Assembly: GCA_963747005.1 (NCBI GenBank)
Contig: CAVVDT010000002.1
Span: forward strand, 1-64,000
DNA length: 64,000 nucleotides
Reading direction: 5' to 3'
Source: CAVVDT01 sp963747005
GTDB lineage: Bacteria; Pseudomonadota; Alphaproteobacteria; Rhizobiales; Aestuariivirgaceae
Of the stretch, positions 49,756 to 58,391 are shown in pieces. Below the pieces are notes generated by a model, which was not told the origin of the DNA, did no database searches, and saw only the letters and a list, made by a program, of their open reading frames with translations. Position 1 is the stretch's first letter. Every line of letters starts with the position of its first letter. The translations under genes and the position numbers were made by a program.

Positions 49756-50724
49756 ATGGCCGACATGGGGACCAATGGCTTTACGGCCGATGAGGCAGAC
49801 GACAGCGGCACGCGCAAGCTGTCGGCCAGCGGCTCCGTCATCGGGCTTGCCCTGGGTGCTGGCGCGGCGCGCGGCTGGTCCCATATCGGGGTCATCGAAC
49901 GGCTGATCGAGGCCGGCATTCATCCCCGCGTGGTGGCAGGCACCTCCATTGGCGCCCTGGTTGGCGGTTGCCATGCCGCCGGCAAGCTCGCCGAACTGAA
50001 GGAATTCGCCACCCGGCTGACCAAGCGGCGGATATTCTCGTTTCTGGATTTCTCCTGGTCGGGCAGCGGCCTCATTTCCGGGGACCGGCTGTCGGGCATG
50101 CTCACCGAACATCTCTCCGACATGAGCTTTGCCGATCTCGAACTGCCGTTCATCTGCATCGCCACCGAACTCCTGACCGGCCACGAGATCTGGCTCAGGC
50201 ACGGTCCCCTCGCCTCGGCCATCCGCGCCTCCTACGCCCTGCCCGGCGTCTTCCGGCCGGTCAAGGTCGGCCACCAGTGGCTGATCGACGGCGCCGTGGT
50301 CAATCCCATACCCGTGTCACCCTGCCGGGCGCTGGGCGCGCGGCTGGTGATCGCGGTAAACCTCAATTCCGACGTCTTCGGCGGTACGGTGATCCAGGAG
50401 CCCGACAAGCTGGTGAAGGCCATGCCCAATACCGGCAGCGGCGATCGCCCCTCGGCGCTGCGCGCCATGATCGGCGGTAACGACAATCCCGGCCTGACGA
50501 CGGTGCTGGTCGCCGCCTTCAACATCTCCCAGGACCGGCTGGCGCGCTCGCGCCTGGCCGGCGACCCGCCCGACATCAACATCATGCCGCGCACCCCCAC
50601 CATCGGCCTGTTCGACTTCGACAAGGCGCAAGACGCCATCGACGCCGGCCGCGACGCCGCTGAACGCGCGCTGCCGGAAATCGAGATGGCGCTGATGCAT
50701 CTCGACCGGGTCGGCAATCATTGA
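49756..50724 (+). CDS. Patatin-like phospholipase (RssA type)
   Basis: A 322-residue protein from the ATG at 49756 (GAGGGA ribosome site; an ATG at 49738 is also possible). It has the oxyanion motif GLALGAGAARGWSHIGV, nucleophile GTSIG (GxSxG) and catalytic Asp in LIDGAVVNPIP, with no signal peptide or membrane helix. It therefore has an intact Ser-Asp dyad and should be a cytoplasmic or membrane-associated lipid acyl hydrolase. It converges on the CBS-domain gene. Confidence 0.88.
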   Translation: MADMGTNGFTADEADDSGTRKLSASGSVIGLALGAGAARGWSHIGVIERLIEAGIHPRVVAGTSIGALVGGCHAAGKLAELKEFATRLTKRRIFSFLDFSWSGSGLISGDRLSGMLTEHLSDMSFADLELPFICIATELLTGHEIWLRHGPLASAIRASYALPGVFRPVKVGHQWLIDGAVVNPIPVSPCRALGARLVIAVNLNSDVFGGTVIQEPDKLVKAMPNTGSGDRPSALRAMIGGNDNPGLTTVLVAAFNISQDRLARSRLAGDPPDINIMPRTPTIGLFDFDKAQDAIDAGRDAAERALPEIEMALMHLDRVGNH

Positions 50725-50743
50725 GGCCGATACGGCAGCGCCT

Positions 50744-51172
50744 TCACCCGGCGATGTAGCGCTTCATTTCCTCGGCTTCGAATTCCACCTCGGCGATGCG
50801 GAATTTCACCACGTCGCCGATGGAAATGACCCCCTGGAGCCTGCCACCGACGACCACCGGCAGATGCCGGATGCGGTTGTCGGTCATCACGCCCATGATG
50901 GCAAAGACGCTGTCGCCGGGGCTGCACACCACCACCTTGCGGGTCATCACGTCTTCAACCGGCGTATCGAGCGCCGCCGCGCCCGACCTGGCGACCGCGC
51001 GCACCACGTCGCGCTCCGATACAATGCCGAGCAAGTGCCCCTTTCCATCCACCACCGGCACCGCGCCGATGCGATGCTCGCTGAGCAGCCTGGCGATATC
51101 GGCGATCATCGTGCCCGGCCGGGCCGAAACGACATCGCCACCCTTGGTCTTGAGAATTGTGGCAACGGTCAT
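50744..51172 (-). CDS. Tandem CBS-domain protein
   Basis: From the ATG at 51172 the protein has 142 residues made of two CBS domains. The first runs through MIADIARLLSEHRIGAVPVVDGKGHLLGIVSERDVVRAV, the second through SVFAIMGVMTDNRIRHLPVVVGGRLQGVISIGDVVKFRI. Such stand-alone pairs bind adenine nucleotides and modulate partner proteins; the partner is unknown. A GGAG ribosome site lies 7 bases upstream. The neighbours give no functional hint. Confidence 0.9.
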   Translation of the reverse strand: MTVATILKTKGGDVVSARPGTMIADIARLLSEHRIGAVPVVDGKGHLLGIVSERDVVRAVARSGAAALDTPVEDVMTRKVVVCSPGDSVFAIMGVMTDNRIRHLPVVVGGRLQGVISIGDVVKFRIAEVEFEAEEMKRYIAG

Positions 51173-51246
51173 GGGAGGCTCCACTTCTACGCAGGTTTTA
51201 CGCAAGGTCATATTAGCGCAATTCGAAGCGTTTGCCCACAAGTGCA

Positions 51247-52002
51247 CTAATCATGCGAAGGGTGCCTGTCGAGCAGTCCGAACAGGAACAGCCCGGCGAT
51301 GAAGCCGCCCAAGTGGGCCTCCCACGCGATGGCCTGATGCGGCGCGCCCGGATTGATGTTGAACAAGCCGGTGCCCAGCGCCGCCAGCAGCCACACACCA
51401 AGGAAGATCAGCGCCCCGCGGTTGGTGAACGTCTCGGTGAGGCTGAGCGGGCGCACCCGCGACAGATCGCCGGTCCCGATGCTGCGCAAGCCCCCGGACA
51501 GCGCGAAAATGAGCCGCACGGAGCCTGCCATCTGTCCCGAAATGGCGCCCGAGGCCCCGATCATCACGGCAAGCTGGCCCCAGTTGAGAAAAAGGAAGAC
51601 CGCCGCCCCGCATGCCGCCGCAACGGCTGAGAAAACCAGGAACCGCCAGGTGCCCAGCCGCCTTGCCAGCACCGAGCCGAAGGCCAGCATCCACACCGAG
51701 TTGATTCCCAGATGCAGCCAGCCGCCGTGCACCAGCGCATGGGTGACGAAGGTCCACACCGCGGCCCCCTGGCCGCCCGGAATTGACCCGTATTGGGCCG
51801 AATGCGCCACATAGCGCAGCGGAATGAAGGCCAGCGTCAGGAAGATTTGATCTTTGAGAGCCGGGCTCACCACCTCGAGCAGCACCTGAACGGCGACGAA
51901 CACCGCGATCAGCGCCAGAACCACCGTCGGCGCGTTGAATATCGGGGGATTGCGACGCATTTCCTCGCCGCCTGCGCCGTGGCCGTTGAACTGCACTTTC
52001 AC
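51247..52002 (-). CDS. Rhomboid-family intramembrane serine protease
   Basis: A 251-residue protein with six to seven membrane helices. The catalytic Ser is in GASGAISGQM and the His in WEAHLGGFIAGLFLFGL; the HALVHGGWLHLGIN segment of the second helix is also typical. Both dyad residues are present, so it should be active. The start is uncertain: a GTG at 52002 or an ATG at 51960, neither with an ideal ribosome site. The substrate is unknown. Confidence 0.88.
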   Translation of the reverse strand: MKVQFNGHGAGGEEMRRNPPIFNAPTVVLALIAVFVAVQVLLEVVSPALKDQIFLTLAFIPLRYVAHSAQYGSIPGGQGAAVWTFVTHALVHGGWLHLGINSVWMLAFGSVLARRLGTWRFLVFSAVAAACGAAVFLFLNWGQLAVMIGASGAISGQMAGSVRLIFALSGGLRSIGTGDLSRVRPLSLTETFTNRGALIFLGVWLLAALGTGLFNINPGAPHQAIAWEAHLGGFIAGLFLFGLLDRHPSHD

Positions 52003-52110
52003 CCGCCTTTTCTCCCGTAATGCGATCGCCGGCTGGCATGCCGTCTGCAGGGTAGCCGCTCAGCCCGTGCAGCATTGGCACACATCAAACCCGATTGCAT
52101 CAGGAACGTC

Positions 52111-52746
52111 ATGGCCTCAACTCACGATACCCGCTCCGATATTGCCGCTCCGGACGACGTCATGCATCCCGGCTCGCGCCAGCTCTTTTGCTATTGGGAA
52201 CGCATCCGCGGTGAAGCCAGCGCCCCGCCCCGCAGCCGCATCGACTTCAAGGAGATCACCCGCATCATGCCGTGGCTGGCGCTCATGGAACGTGCACCGG
52301 CGAGCCGCAGCTACATGTGGCGACTGGCCGGAACCGGCATCTGCCGCCTGTGGGGTCGAGAACTGACCGGCCGCGAGGTCCTCGAGAACTGGCGGCCGCA
52401 TGAGCGCGATTCCATGACGAAGGCGCTCGACGGAGTCGTTACGGCGCACCAGCCCTTCGTTGCCCGCTTTGCTGCCCGCTCGCTGGACGGCGACGATGTC
52501 GGCATCGAGATACTGGCCCTTCCGGTCTACAAGGACGCCCGTCGCGAACCCTATGTGCTTGCCTCGCTCATGCCGTTTCGCGAGCCGGCGTGGTCGGGCG
52601 AGAGCCGGCTCACCACTTTTGGGCTGTCCTCTCTCAGGGTCATCTGGACCGAGCCGCTGCCCGGCGAGGACACCCGCGCGCTGTTGCCGGAGGGCCGGCC
52701 CCGGGGCTTTCTGCGCATCATCAACGGCGGCCTGGCCGGCGAGTGA
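52111..52746 (+). CDS. PAS_5-family protein
   Basis: From the ATG at 52111 (AGGAA ribosome site) the protein has 211 residues. The stretch LFCYWERIRGEASAPPRSRIDFKEITRIMPWLALME, then YMWRLAGTGICRLWGRELTG, fits the PAS_5 family (PF07310), a single PAS-like sensor domain found mostly in alphaproteobacteria, with no attached output domain. An aromatic/cysteine-containing pocket is possible. The ligand and partner are unknown. It precedes the PilZ protein on the same strand but with a 140-base gap. Confidence 0.78.
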   Translation: MASTHDTRSDIAAPDDVMHPGSRQLFCYWERIRGEASAPPRSRIDFKEITRIMPWLALMERAPASRSYMWRLAGTGICRLWGRELTGREVLENWRPHERDSMTKALDGVVTAHQPFVARFAARSLDGDDVGIEILALPVYKDARREPYVLASLMPFREPAWSGESRLTTFGLSSLRVIWTEPLPGEDTRALLPEGRPRGFLRIINGGLAGE

Positions 52747-52889
52747 CCCCAACCGGCCTGAGGCAAAAGGTCTCGGCGGTTAACTCCTCTTTTACAGCCA
52801 GCACGCTAGAATTCGCCAATTGTCGCATACCATCGCGGCATTGGCCTCGGGGAGAAGGTCGAGCAGTCGATTTGAAGACGTGAGGACCG

Positions 52890-53489
52890 ATGTTCGCATC
52901 CGCGCCTGTGCCTGCTGCCAATGAGCATGAAAACCGCAATCCGCCGGCATCGATCCTGTTCGGCCGTTTCATGCTCCCCGACATGAGCGAGCATCCCTGC
53001 CAGGTCACCCACATCGCCCCGGAAGGCGCCGTGTTCGCCACCGTCTCGGTTCCGCCCCCCGGCACCAGGCTGGTTGCCTATATCGATGAGTTGGGCCGCG
53101 TCGAGGCAACCGCCGGTGACGCCGTCGAGAGCGGCTTCAAGGTGGAATTCGTGCTCAATGCCGCGCGTCGCGAACGCCTGGAGCAGCGCCTGAAATGGTT
53201 GAACGAAAAGGCCGAAGGCGCCAGCGACCAGCGCCGCCATGCGCGCTACGAACCCAAGGACTCCAAGTCCCACATCACCATGCCCGACGGCCGCGTCTAT
53301 GCCTGCGAGGTGATCGACATCTCCTTGAGCGGCGCCGCCGTCAAGATCGAGGTGATGCCGGCCTTGGGCACCTATCTGCTGCTCGGCAAGATGCGCGGCC
53401 GCGTGGTCCGCTACCTCGACAACGGCTTTGCCATCGAATTCACCCGCCAGCTCGAGCGCAGCTCGCTGGCCGACGAAATCGCCCGCTGA
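52890..53489 (+). CDS. PilZ-domain protein (probable c-di-GMP receptor)
   Basis: A 199-residue cytoplasmic protein with two PilZ-like barrels. The C-terminal one has the c-di-GMP-binding signatures DQRRHARYEP (RxxxR) and DISLSGAAV (D/NxSxxG), then RGRVVRYLDNGFAIEF. The N-terminal half (about 20-95) has barrel strands but lacks a clear RxxxR, so it is likely a degenerate partner. A near CtrA box, TTAA-ctcctct-TTTAC at 52780-52795, lies about 95 bases upstream. It may link second-messenger level to motility or surface traits. Confidence 0.85.
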   Translation: MFASAPVPAANEHENRNPPASILFGRFMLPDMSEHPCQVTHIAPEGAVFATVSVPPPGTRLVAYIDELGRVEATAGDAVESGFKVEFVLNAARRERLEQRLKWLNEKAEGASDQRRHARYEPKDSKSHITMPDGRVYACEVIDISLSGAAVKIEVMPALGTYLLLGKMRGRVVRYLDNGFAIEFTRQLERSSLADEIAR

Positions 53490-53518
53490 TCCCTTTCTTG
53501 CGTCCCTCGACCTGGGCT

Positions 53519-53542
53519 GCCCCGCACCGCCGGGGCGCTTTT
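53519..53542 (+). terminator. Possible terminator after the PilZ gene
   Basis: GCCCC-gcaccgcc-GGGGC followed by GCTTTT, 30 bases after the stop codon. The stem is short, so this is a moderate call. Confidence 0.5.
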
Positions 53543-53700
53543 GCATGCCCTGACCGCAGCCTTGTGTCCGGCAACCAACTTTTCATGATTAACGACTTTT
53601 CCGGGCTTTAGCTCAAATTTTCACCCAGCCCTTAGCTGGATTTCAAGCTCGTTCGAGTAGCCTCCATCCTAACAATTATAAGGGTATGGGGCGTCTGAAA

Positions 53701-54339
53701 ATGAATGGGAAGATCCTTGCAGTGCTGTTCACTGTCATCATGACAGGAACGGCGTGGGCCGCGCAGGATACCGGCGGCGAGAACAACTTCAACGTATCCG
53801 GCGAGCGGGTATTCGCCACCACATTCGGTCCGACCTTACCGCCGGTCGGCTATGTGGACTTTTGTGCCCGCAACCCCTCGGAGTGCACCAATCTCGGCGG
53901 CCGCACTTCGGTCATCGAACTGACCCCGGAGCGCTTCGATCTGCTGCACCAGGTGAACACCTACGTGAACTCCACCATCAAGCCGGAAAGCGATCTGCAA
54001 CTCTACCACAAGCCCGAGTACTGGACCTATCCGGTCACCGCCGGCGATTGCGAAGACTATGTGCTGCTCAAGCAGCGCTATCTGGAGGGCTTTGGTTTCC
54101 CTTCAGAGACATTGCTCATCACGGTGGTTCTCGATGAGGCCGGCGACGGCCATGCCGTACTGATGGTGCACACCAGCGCCGGCGATTACATCCTCGACAA
54201 TCGCCGCAATGAAATCCTGCGCTGGAGCGATACGCACTACCAGTACCTCAAGCGCCAGTCGCAGTCCGATCCCAAGCGCTGGCTGGCCCTCACCAACAAT
54301 TCGATTCGCGGCAAGGGAGCCATCGCCGGCGGGAATTGA
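53701..54339 (+). CDS. Bacterial transglutaminase-like cysteine protease (BTLCP/LapG family)
   Basis: From the ATG at 53701 the protein has 212 residues with a signal peptide (ILAVLFTVIMTGTAWAA). The catalytic triad of PF06035 is visible: Cys in AGDCEDYVLLK, His in DGHAVLMV and Asp in YILDNRRNE. It is therefore periplasmic. LapG members cleave large adhesins under c-di-GMP control; no LapD or adhesin gene is near, although a PilZ protein precedes it. The PDZ-like links are inference. An upstream ATG at 53686 has the AAGGG too close. Confidence 0.85.
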   Translation: MNGKILAVLFTVIMTGTAWAAQDTGGENNFNVSGERVFATTFGPTLPPVGYVDFCARNPSECTNLGGRTSVIELTPERFDLLHQVNTYVNSTIKPESDLQLYHKPEYWTYPVTAGDCEDYVLLKQRYLEGFGFPSETLLITVVLDEAGDGHAVLMVHTSAGDYILDNRRNEILRWSDTHYQYLKRQSQSDPKRWLALTNNSIRGKGAIAGGN

Positions 54340-54365
54340 GCCCGCCACAAGGAAAGAAGAGTTTT

Positions 54366-54450
54366 GACCCGGTCGGCGTCCCCCCCATCCCCCCAGACCG
54401 GGTCTTCCGGAGCCGGCCCTGTTCCCACCCAGGGCCGGCTCCACCCTTTT
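54366..54450. terminator. Two hairpins, probable bidirectional terminator
   Basis: First hairpin GACCCGGTC (54366-54374) with GACCGGGTC (54396-54404). Second hairpin GGAGCCGGCCCT (54409-54420) with AGGGCCGGCTCC (54431-54442), a perfect 12-bp stem followed by ACCCTTTT. They separate the convergent protease and carbonic-anhydrase-like genes. Confidence 0.8.
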
Positions 54451-54462
54451 CACGGGCGCTGT

Positions 54463-54993
54463 TCAGCCGATCTGTTCGAAACCGTGCCGGTAGCGCGGGA
54501 TCTTCTTCACATAGACGCGCGCCGCCTCATCGAGCATCGCCACATCCTTGTCGGAGAGGATGCGCACCACCCGTCCCGGCACCCCCACCACCAGCGAATG
54601 GGGTGGAATGACCTTGCCTTCGGGAACCAGGCTGCGCGCCCCGATGACCGAATGATGGCCGATCACCGCCCCGTTCATGACGGTCGCCCCCATGCCGACC
54701 AGCACGGTATCCTCTATGGTGCAGCCGTGCAGCATGGCCTGATGGCCGACCGTCACATGGCGCCCGATGGTGAGCGGAAATCCCGGGTCGGTATGCAGCA
54801 CGCACCCGTCCTGGATGTTGCTGTTCTCGCCCACATCGATGAGCTCATTGTCGCCGCGCAGCACGGCGCCGAACCACACGCTCGCAAGGCGGGCCAGCCG
54901 CACCTTGCCGATCAGGCTGGCGGTCGGCGCGATCCAGAAGTCTTCGCCATCCGGCAATTCGGGCCGCACGCCGTCCAGTGCAAAAATGGCCAT
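54463..54993 (-). CDS. Gamma-carbonic-anhydrase-like hexapeptide protein (YrdA/PaaY type)
   Basis: From the ATG at 54993 (GGGGACAG ribosome site) the protein has 176 residues. It is a left-handed beta helix with isoleucine-patch repeats (LIGKVRLARLASVWFGAVLRGDNELIDVGENSNIQDG) and zinc-ligand histidines in VLHTDPG, VTVGHQAMLHGC. It is close to YrdA/PaaY/CaiE proteins; some show weak carbonic anhydrase activity. Cytoplasmic, trimer expected. A small membrane-protein gene precedes it on the same strand. Confidence 0.9.
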   Translation of the reverse strand: MAIFALDGVRPELPDGEDFWIAPTASLIGKVRLARLASVWFGAVLRGDNELIDVGENSNIQDGCVLHTDPGFPLTIGRHVTVGHQAMLHGCTIEDTVLVGMGATVMNGAVIGHHSVIGARSLVPEGKVIPPHSLVVGVPGRVVRILSDKDVAMLDEAARVYVKKIPRYRHGFEQIG

Positions 54994-55021
54994 GCTGTCC
55001 CCTGTCCTGTCAGCGTCCCGC

Positions 55022-55345
55022 TCAACCCAATGCGGCGGCAAGCTGCGCTGCGCTCACCAAAATAACAACGCCCTGCACAAAGCACCAGACAGCCGCACCG
55101 CCGAGGATGAACCCGCCGAGCACAAAACTGCCTGCGCTGCATGAAGCGAAACGCCGCGCCAGCACGGCAAGCAGGATGGGCAGGCCGAAAACCAGCGCCA
55201 GCACCCGTAACGGCATCAGGGCATCATGGGTCTCCAGTACCCGCGGCCGCAGCGCCTCACCGGTCGCTGCCGCCCACGCGCTGCTCACCAGTCCGGCGGC
55301 GACAAGGCCGATGGCGGCAACAAATATCAGGTTGAACATTGACAT
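55022..55345 (-). CDS. Small hypothetical membrane protein
   Basis: From the ATG at 55345 (GGGAC ribosome site) the protein has 107 residues with three to four hydrophobic segments: near the N-terminus (MFNLIFVAAIGLVAAGLVSS), in the middle (LRVLALVFGLPILLAVLAR) and near the end (GSFVLGGFILGGAAVWCFVQGVVILV). I do not recognise the family. It lies 28 bases from the carbonic-anhydrase-like gene and is probably co-transcribed with it. It is divergent from the gene at 55426. Confidence 0.65.
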   Translation of the reverse strand: MSMFNLIFVAAIGLVAAGLVSSAWAAATGEALRPRVLETHDALMPLRVLALVFGLPILLAVLARRFASCSAGSFVLGGFILGGAAVWCFVQGVVILVSAAQLAAALG

Positions 55346-55425
55346 CGCAGGTCCCGATCTGGATTGCTCCATCCGCAACCGTTGCAAGCCCCGTACCATC
55401 GGACCGCGGAGCCACCTGACCAGCC

Positions 55426-56154
55426 ATGCGCCAGCGACCGACATCGTTTACCCGCGAGCGTGTACGCGAAAGCTCGCTGCTGGTGCCGCTGATCATGACA
55501 CTGGCGGTGCTGGTGGTCCTCGCCAGCGCCATCATGGCTTTCTACTTCTTCCCCTCGCCGGAATTGCTGATGCCGATGCGCACCGAGCCCGGCAGCGGCC
55601 ATCGGGAGGTGCACATTGGCCTCGACGATGGCGAGCTGGTGGTGCCCTACGGCATCGTGGCGCGCATCAAGCGGCGCACCCTCGGCTCGGTGCAACAGGT
55701 CGACCTGCAGGTGCCGTGGCCCTATGACGCATCGAGGTTGCCGGCCAGCCCCGACGAGGCCCGCGACCTGTCGGACTGGATCATCCTCACCTTCGAGCCG
55801 CGCGGCAAACTCATCGACCCGGCCGAGCGCCTGAGCAAGATCTACAAGGTCTATTTCGACGGCCCGCCCAGGCCCGGTCCCGCCGGCCTTCAGCGCTACG
55901 ACTTCGCCCCCAACTCACCCTATGCCGATCTCGAGCTGTTCGTTTCCACCGATCCGAACCAGCCGGCGCTCATTCGCTGCGACCTGCAGCCATCGACGCT
56001 GGGGCCGATCCTGTGCGAGGCGCGGGTGCCGGTGTCGGATGCCACCATGATGCGCTACCGCTTCGCCGAGACGCATATCGATGCCTGGCGCCGCATCGAT
56101 GCGCTGTCGCGGGCGTTGCTGGTGGAATTCTATCGCCCCAAGGGCGCCAAGTGA
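55426..56154 (+). CDS. Hypothetical single-pass membrane protein
   Basis: A 242-residue protein with a basic N-terminus, one membrane helix (about 19-42: LLVPLIMTLAVLVVLASAIM) and a periplasmic domain of about 200 residues that looks mixed alpha/beta (VPYGIVARIKRRTLG, VQQVDLQVPWPYD, LSDWIILTFEPRGK). Its C-terminal half has two cysteines (IRCDLQPS, ILCEARV) that may pair. It is likely a lineage-conserved protein of unknown role. It converges on the DUF3126 gene with no spacing. Confidence 0.7.
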   Translation: MRQRPTSFTRERVRESSLLVPLIMTLAVLVVLASAIMAFYFFPSPELLMPMRTEPGSGHREVHIGLDDGELVVPYGIVARIKRRTLGSVQQVDLQVPWPYDASRLPASPDEARDLSDWIILTFEPRGKLIDPAERLSKIYKVYFDGPPRPGPAGLQRYDFAPNSPYADLELFVSTDPNQPALIRCDLQPSTLGPILCEARVPVSDATMMRYRFAETHIDAWRRIDALSRALLVEFYRPKGAK

Positions 56155-56367
56155 TTACGACTCGAGGTCGAAATCGAGAATGGCCATCTGGAAATTGTAG
56201 GAGAGGTCGCCGTCCTCATCGTCGCGGAAGATGACGCCGATGAATTCCTCGGCGATATAGACTTCGGCCGAATCGGACTTCTGCGGCCGCTTCTTCACCA
56301 CGATCTGCGTGTTCTGGAACTGCTTGCGCAGGAAATTGGTGAGCTTGATGAGTTCGTCCGGCGTCAC
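56155..56367 (-). CDS. DUF3126 protein
   Basis: A 70-residue acidic cytoplasmic protein with a GTG start behind GGAGG. The pattern TPDELIKLTNFLRKQFQN, IVVKKRPQKSDSAEVYIAEEFIGVIF and FQMAILDFDL matches DUF3126, confined to alphaproteobacteria. It lies downstream of cysE on the same strand, an arrangement often kept in the order. The function is unknown. Confidence 0.85.
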   Translation of the reverse strand: MTPDELIKLTNFLRKQFQNTQIVVKKRPQKSDSAEVYIAEEFIGVIFRDDEDGDLSYNFQMAILDFDLES

Positions 56368-56483
56368 TGGGCAAGGCCTCCGCTTGGGTCATGAATGAGG
56401 GTGGCGTGCACCCCGGTGTCGCGACCCGTTTAGCCCGTGCCGGTCGACCGTTACAAGCCCTATATAGGCGCCAGAGCCCGACT

Positions 56484-57314
56484 TCACACTACCGGCTTGA
56501 TCTCGTCATCGAACTGCTGGTCCATGCTGCGGGCCGGTTCCGCGCAGCCGGCATAGCCGATGATGCGGGCCGGAACCCCGGCTACCGTGCGGTTGGCCGG
56601 CACATCGTGCAGCACCACCGAGCCCGCCGCCACCCGTGAGCAATGGCCAATCTCGATATTGCCCAGTACCTTGGCGCCGGCGCCGAGCAGCACCCCGTGG
56701 CGCACCTTGGGATGGCGGTCGCCGTCCGCCTTGCCGGTGCCGCCCAGCGTCACCGAATGCAGCATGGAGACATCGTCCTCCACCACCGCCGTCTCGCCGA
56801 TGACGATCGAATGGGCGTGGTCGATCATGATGCCGCGGCCGACGCGGGCGGCCGGGTGGATATCGACGGAAAACACCACAGAGGCCCGGCTCTGCAGATA
56901 GAGGGCGAAATCCTTGCGTCCCATCTCCCACAGCCGATGGGCCATGCGGTAGGTCTGCAGCGCCTGGAAACCCTTGAAGTAGAGCAATGGCTCGATCGCC
57001 CGGTCGCAAGCCGGATCGCGGTCGACCACGGCCAGGATATCGGCCCGCGCCTGGGCCCCGATGTCGGGCTCGGCCTCCAGCGCGTCCTCGAAGGCCTGCA
57101 CGATGAAATCCGCCCCGAGATCGGCATTGCCGAGCCGCTGGGCGAGCCGCTGGTTGAGGGCATCCTCGAAACGGCGATGATTGAGCACGGCACCGAAGAT
57201 GAACCCGCCGAGACTGGGATCATTGACAATGACCTCGTCCGCCTCGCGGCGAATACGCTCCCATACGGGATCCAGCGAATGGACCGGCCGTGCGGCGGGA
57301 TTTGAATGCGGCAT
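56484..57314 (-). CDS. cysE: Serine O-acetyltransferase
   Basis: A 276-residue hexapeptide acetyltransferase that makes O-acetylserine for cysteine synthesis. The N-terminal helical domain (PVWERIRREADEVIVNDPSLGGFIF) is followed by FKGFQALQTYRMAHRLWEMGR and the beta-helix SVDIHPAARVGRGIMIDHAHSIVIGETAVVEDD, with the catalytic His in DHAHS and LHSVTLGGTGK. The C-terminal tail needed for cysteine synthase docking ends FDDEIKPVV rather than the usual Ile, so complex formation may differ. AAAGGA precedes the start. Confidence 0.95.
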   Translation of the reverse strand: MPHSNPAARPVHSLDPVWERIRREADEVIVNDPSLGGFIFGAVLNHRRFEDALNQRLAQRLGNADLGADFIVQAFEDALEAEPDIGAQARADILAVVDRDPACDRAIEPLLYFKGFQALQTYRMAHRLWEMGRKDFALYLQSRASVVFSVDIHPAARVGRGIMIDHAHSIVIGETAVVEDDVSMLHSVTLGGTGKADGDRHPKVRHGVLLGAGAKVLGNIEIGHCSRVAAGSVVLHDVPANRTVAGVPARIIGYAGCAEPARSMDQQFDDEIKPVV

Positions 57315-57428
57315 GACGCAATCCTTTAATCCGGTGCCGGCAGTGAGCCGGCTTGAGGGCCCAATATGGCGATCGACGGCGGCCTTGCAAAGGGCGCGCC
57401 AGTTCGATTCTCCTTAACTGACGGCTTC

Positions 57429-58343
57429 TTATCCGGCGGTTTCGGCGATGCCCGCGTGGCGTGCCACGAACCCGGCAACCGCGGCAGTAAAGGCATCGTT
57501 GCGGTCACCGGCCACCATGTGCCGGGCGCCGCTCACATCGGCCAGTTCGGCGTGCGGGCAAAGGTGCAGGAATTCTGCCGCCTCGGCCTCGCCCACCAGT
57601 TCGCTTTCGCGCCCCCGGACCAGCAGCACAGGGATTTTTAGATGCCTTGCCGCCTCGCTCTGGCGCGCCTGCAGGGTGCGGGCATGCTCCACCGCGTCGG
57701 CGCGGTGATCGAGGAAACGCGGGTCCCAGTGCCAGCGATAGCGCCCGTCTTCGCCGCGCCTCAGGTTCTTCGACAGGCCGGAAAGATTGCTGGGCCGCGG
57801 CCGGTGCGGCAGATAGGCGGATATGGCATCGGCGGCGTCCTCGAGGCTGGCAAAGCCCTTTTCGGCATCGGCGGCCATGAACGACAGGATGCGCGCCACC
57901 CCTTCGGGTTTGACGCGCGGCGTGATGTCCACCAGCACCAGGGCCGAGAACAGGTCCCGGCCACCGACTCCCGCCGCCAGCAGGCAGGCGATGCCGCCAA
58001 GCGATGCCCCGACGGCCACCGGCGGGGCCGAGCCGTCGGCGGCCAGCGCGCGTGCCACGGCTGCCACGTCATCGGCATAATCGTCGAAGGTATAGGCGCC
58101 GTCCGCCACCCAGTCGCTATCGCCATGGCCGCGCTGGTCGAAGGTTATGGCGCGAAATCCGGCGCGCGCCAGCGCTTCGGCAGTGCCCTGCCAGGAATGT
58201 CGCGTCTGGCCGCCGCCGTGGGCCAGCAGAACGCTTCGTCCGCGACCGCCTTCGAGCAGAAATTCCTCGCCGATCAAGCGGTTCCCGGCTGTTCCTGCAA
58301 AACTGATGCGGTGGCGGGCGATAGATTTCTGGTCGTCGATCAT
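57429..58343 (-). CDS. Alpha/beta hydrolase
   Basis: A 304-residue alpha/beta-fold hydrolase. Oxyanion region VLLAHGGGQTRHSW, FDQRGHGDSDW, nucleophile elbow GASLGG (Ser), acid region LLVRGRESELV and catalytic His in SGARHMVAGD are all present, so it should be active. There is no signal peptide. The HGGGQTRHSW form resembles epoxide hydrolase/haloperoxidase-like members; the substrate is unknown. A weak ribosome site precedes the ATG. It is followed on the opposite side by cysE after a 115-base gap. Confidence 0.83.
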   Translation of the reverse strand: MIDDQKSIARHRISFAGTAGNRLIGEEFLLEGGRGRSVLLAHGGGQTRHSWQGTAEALARAGFRAITFDQRGHGDSDWVADGAYTFDDYADDVAAVARALAADGSAPPVAVGASLGGIACLLAAGVGGRDLFSALVLVDITPRVKPEGVARILSFMAADAEKGFASLEDAADAISAYLPHRPRPSNLSGLSKNLRRGEDGRYRWHWDPRFLDHRADAVEHARTLQARQSEAARHLKIPVLLVRGRESELVGEAEAAEFLHLCPHAELADVSGARHMVAGDRNDAFTAAVAGFVARHAGIAETAG

Positions 58344-58391
58344 GCGCCGACTATGACGGACGATGACGACGCAGACAAGTTTACGTAAAAG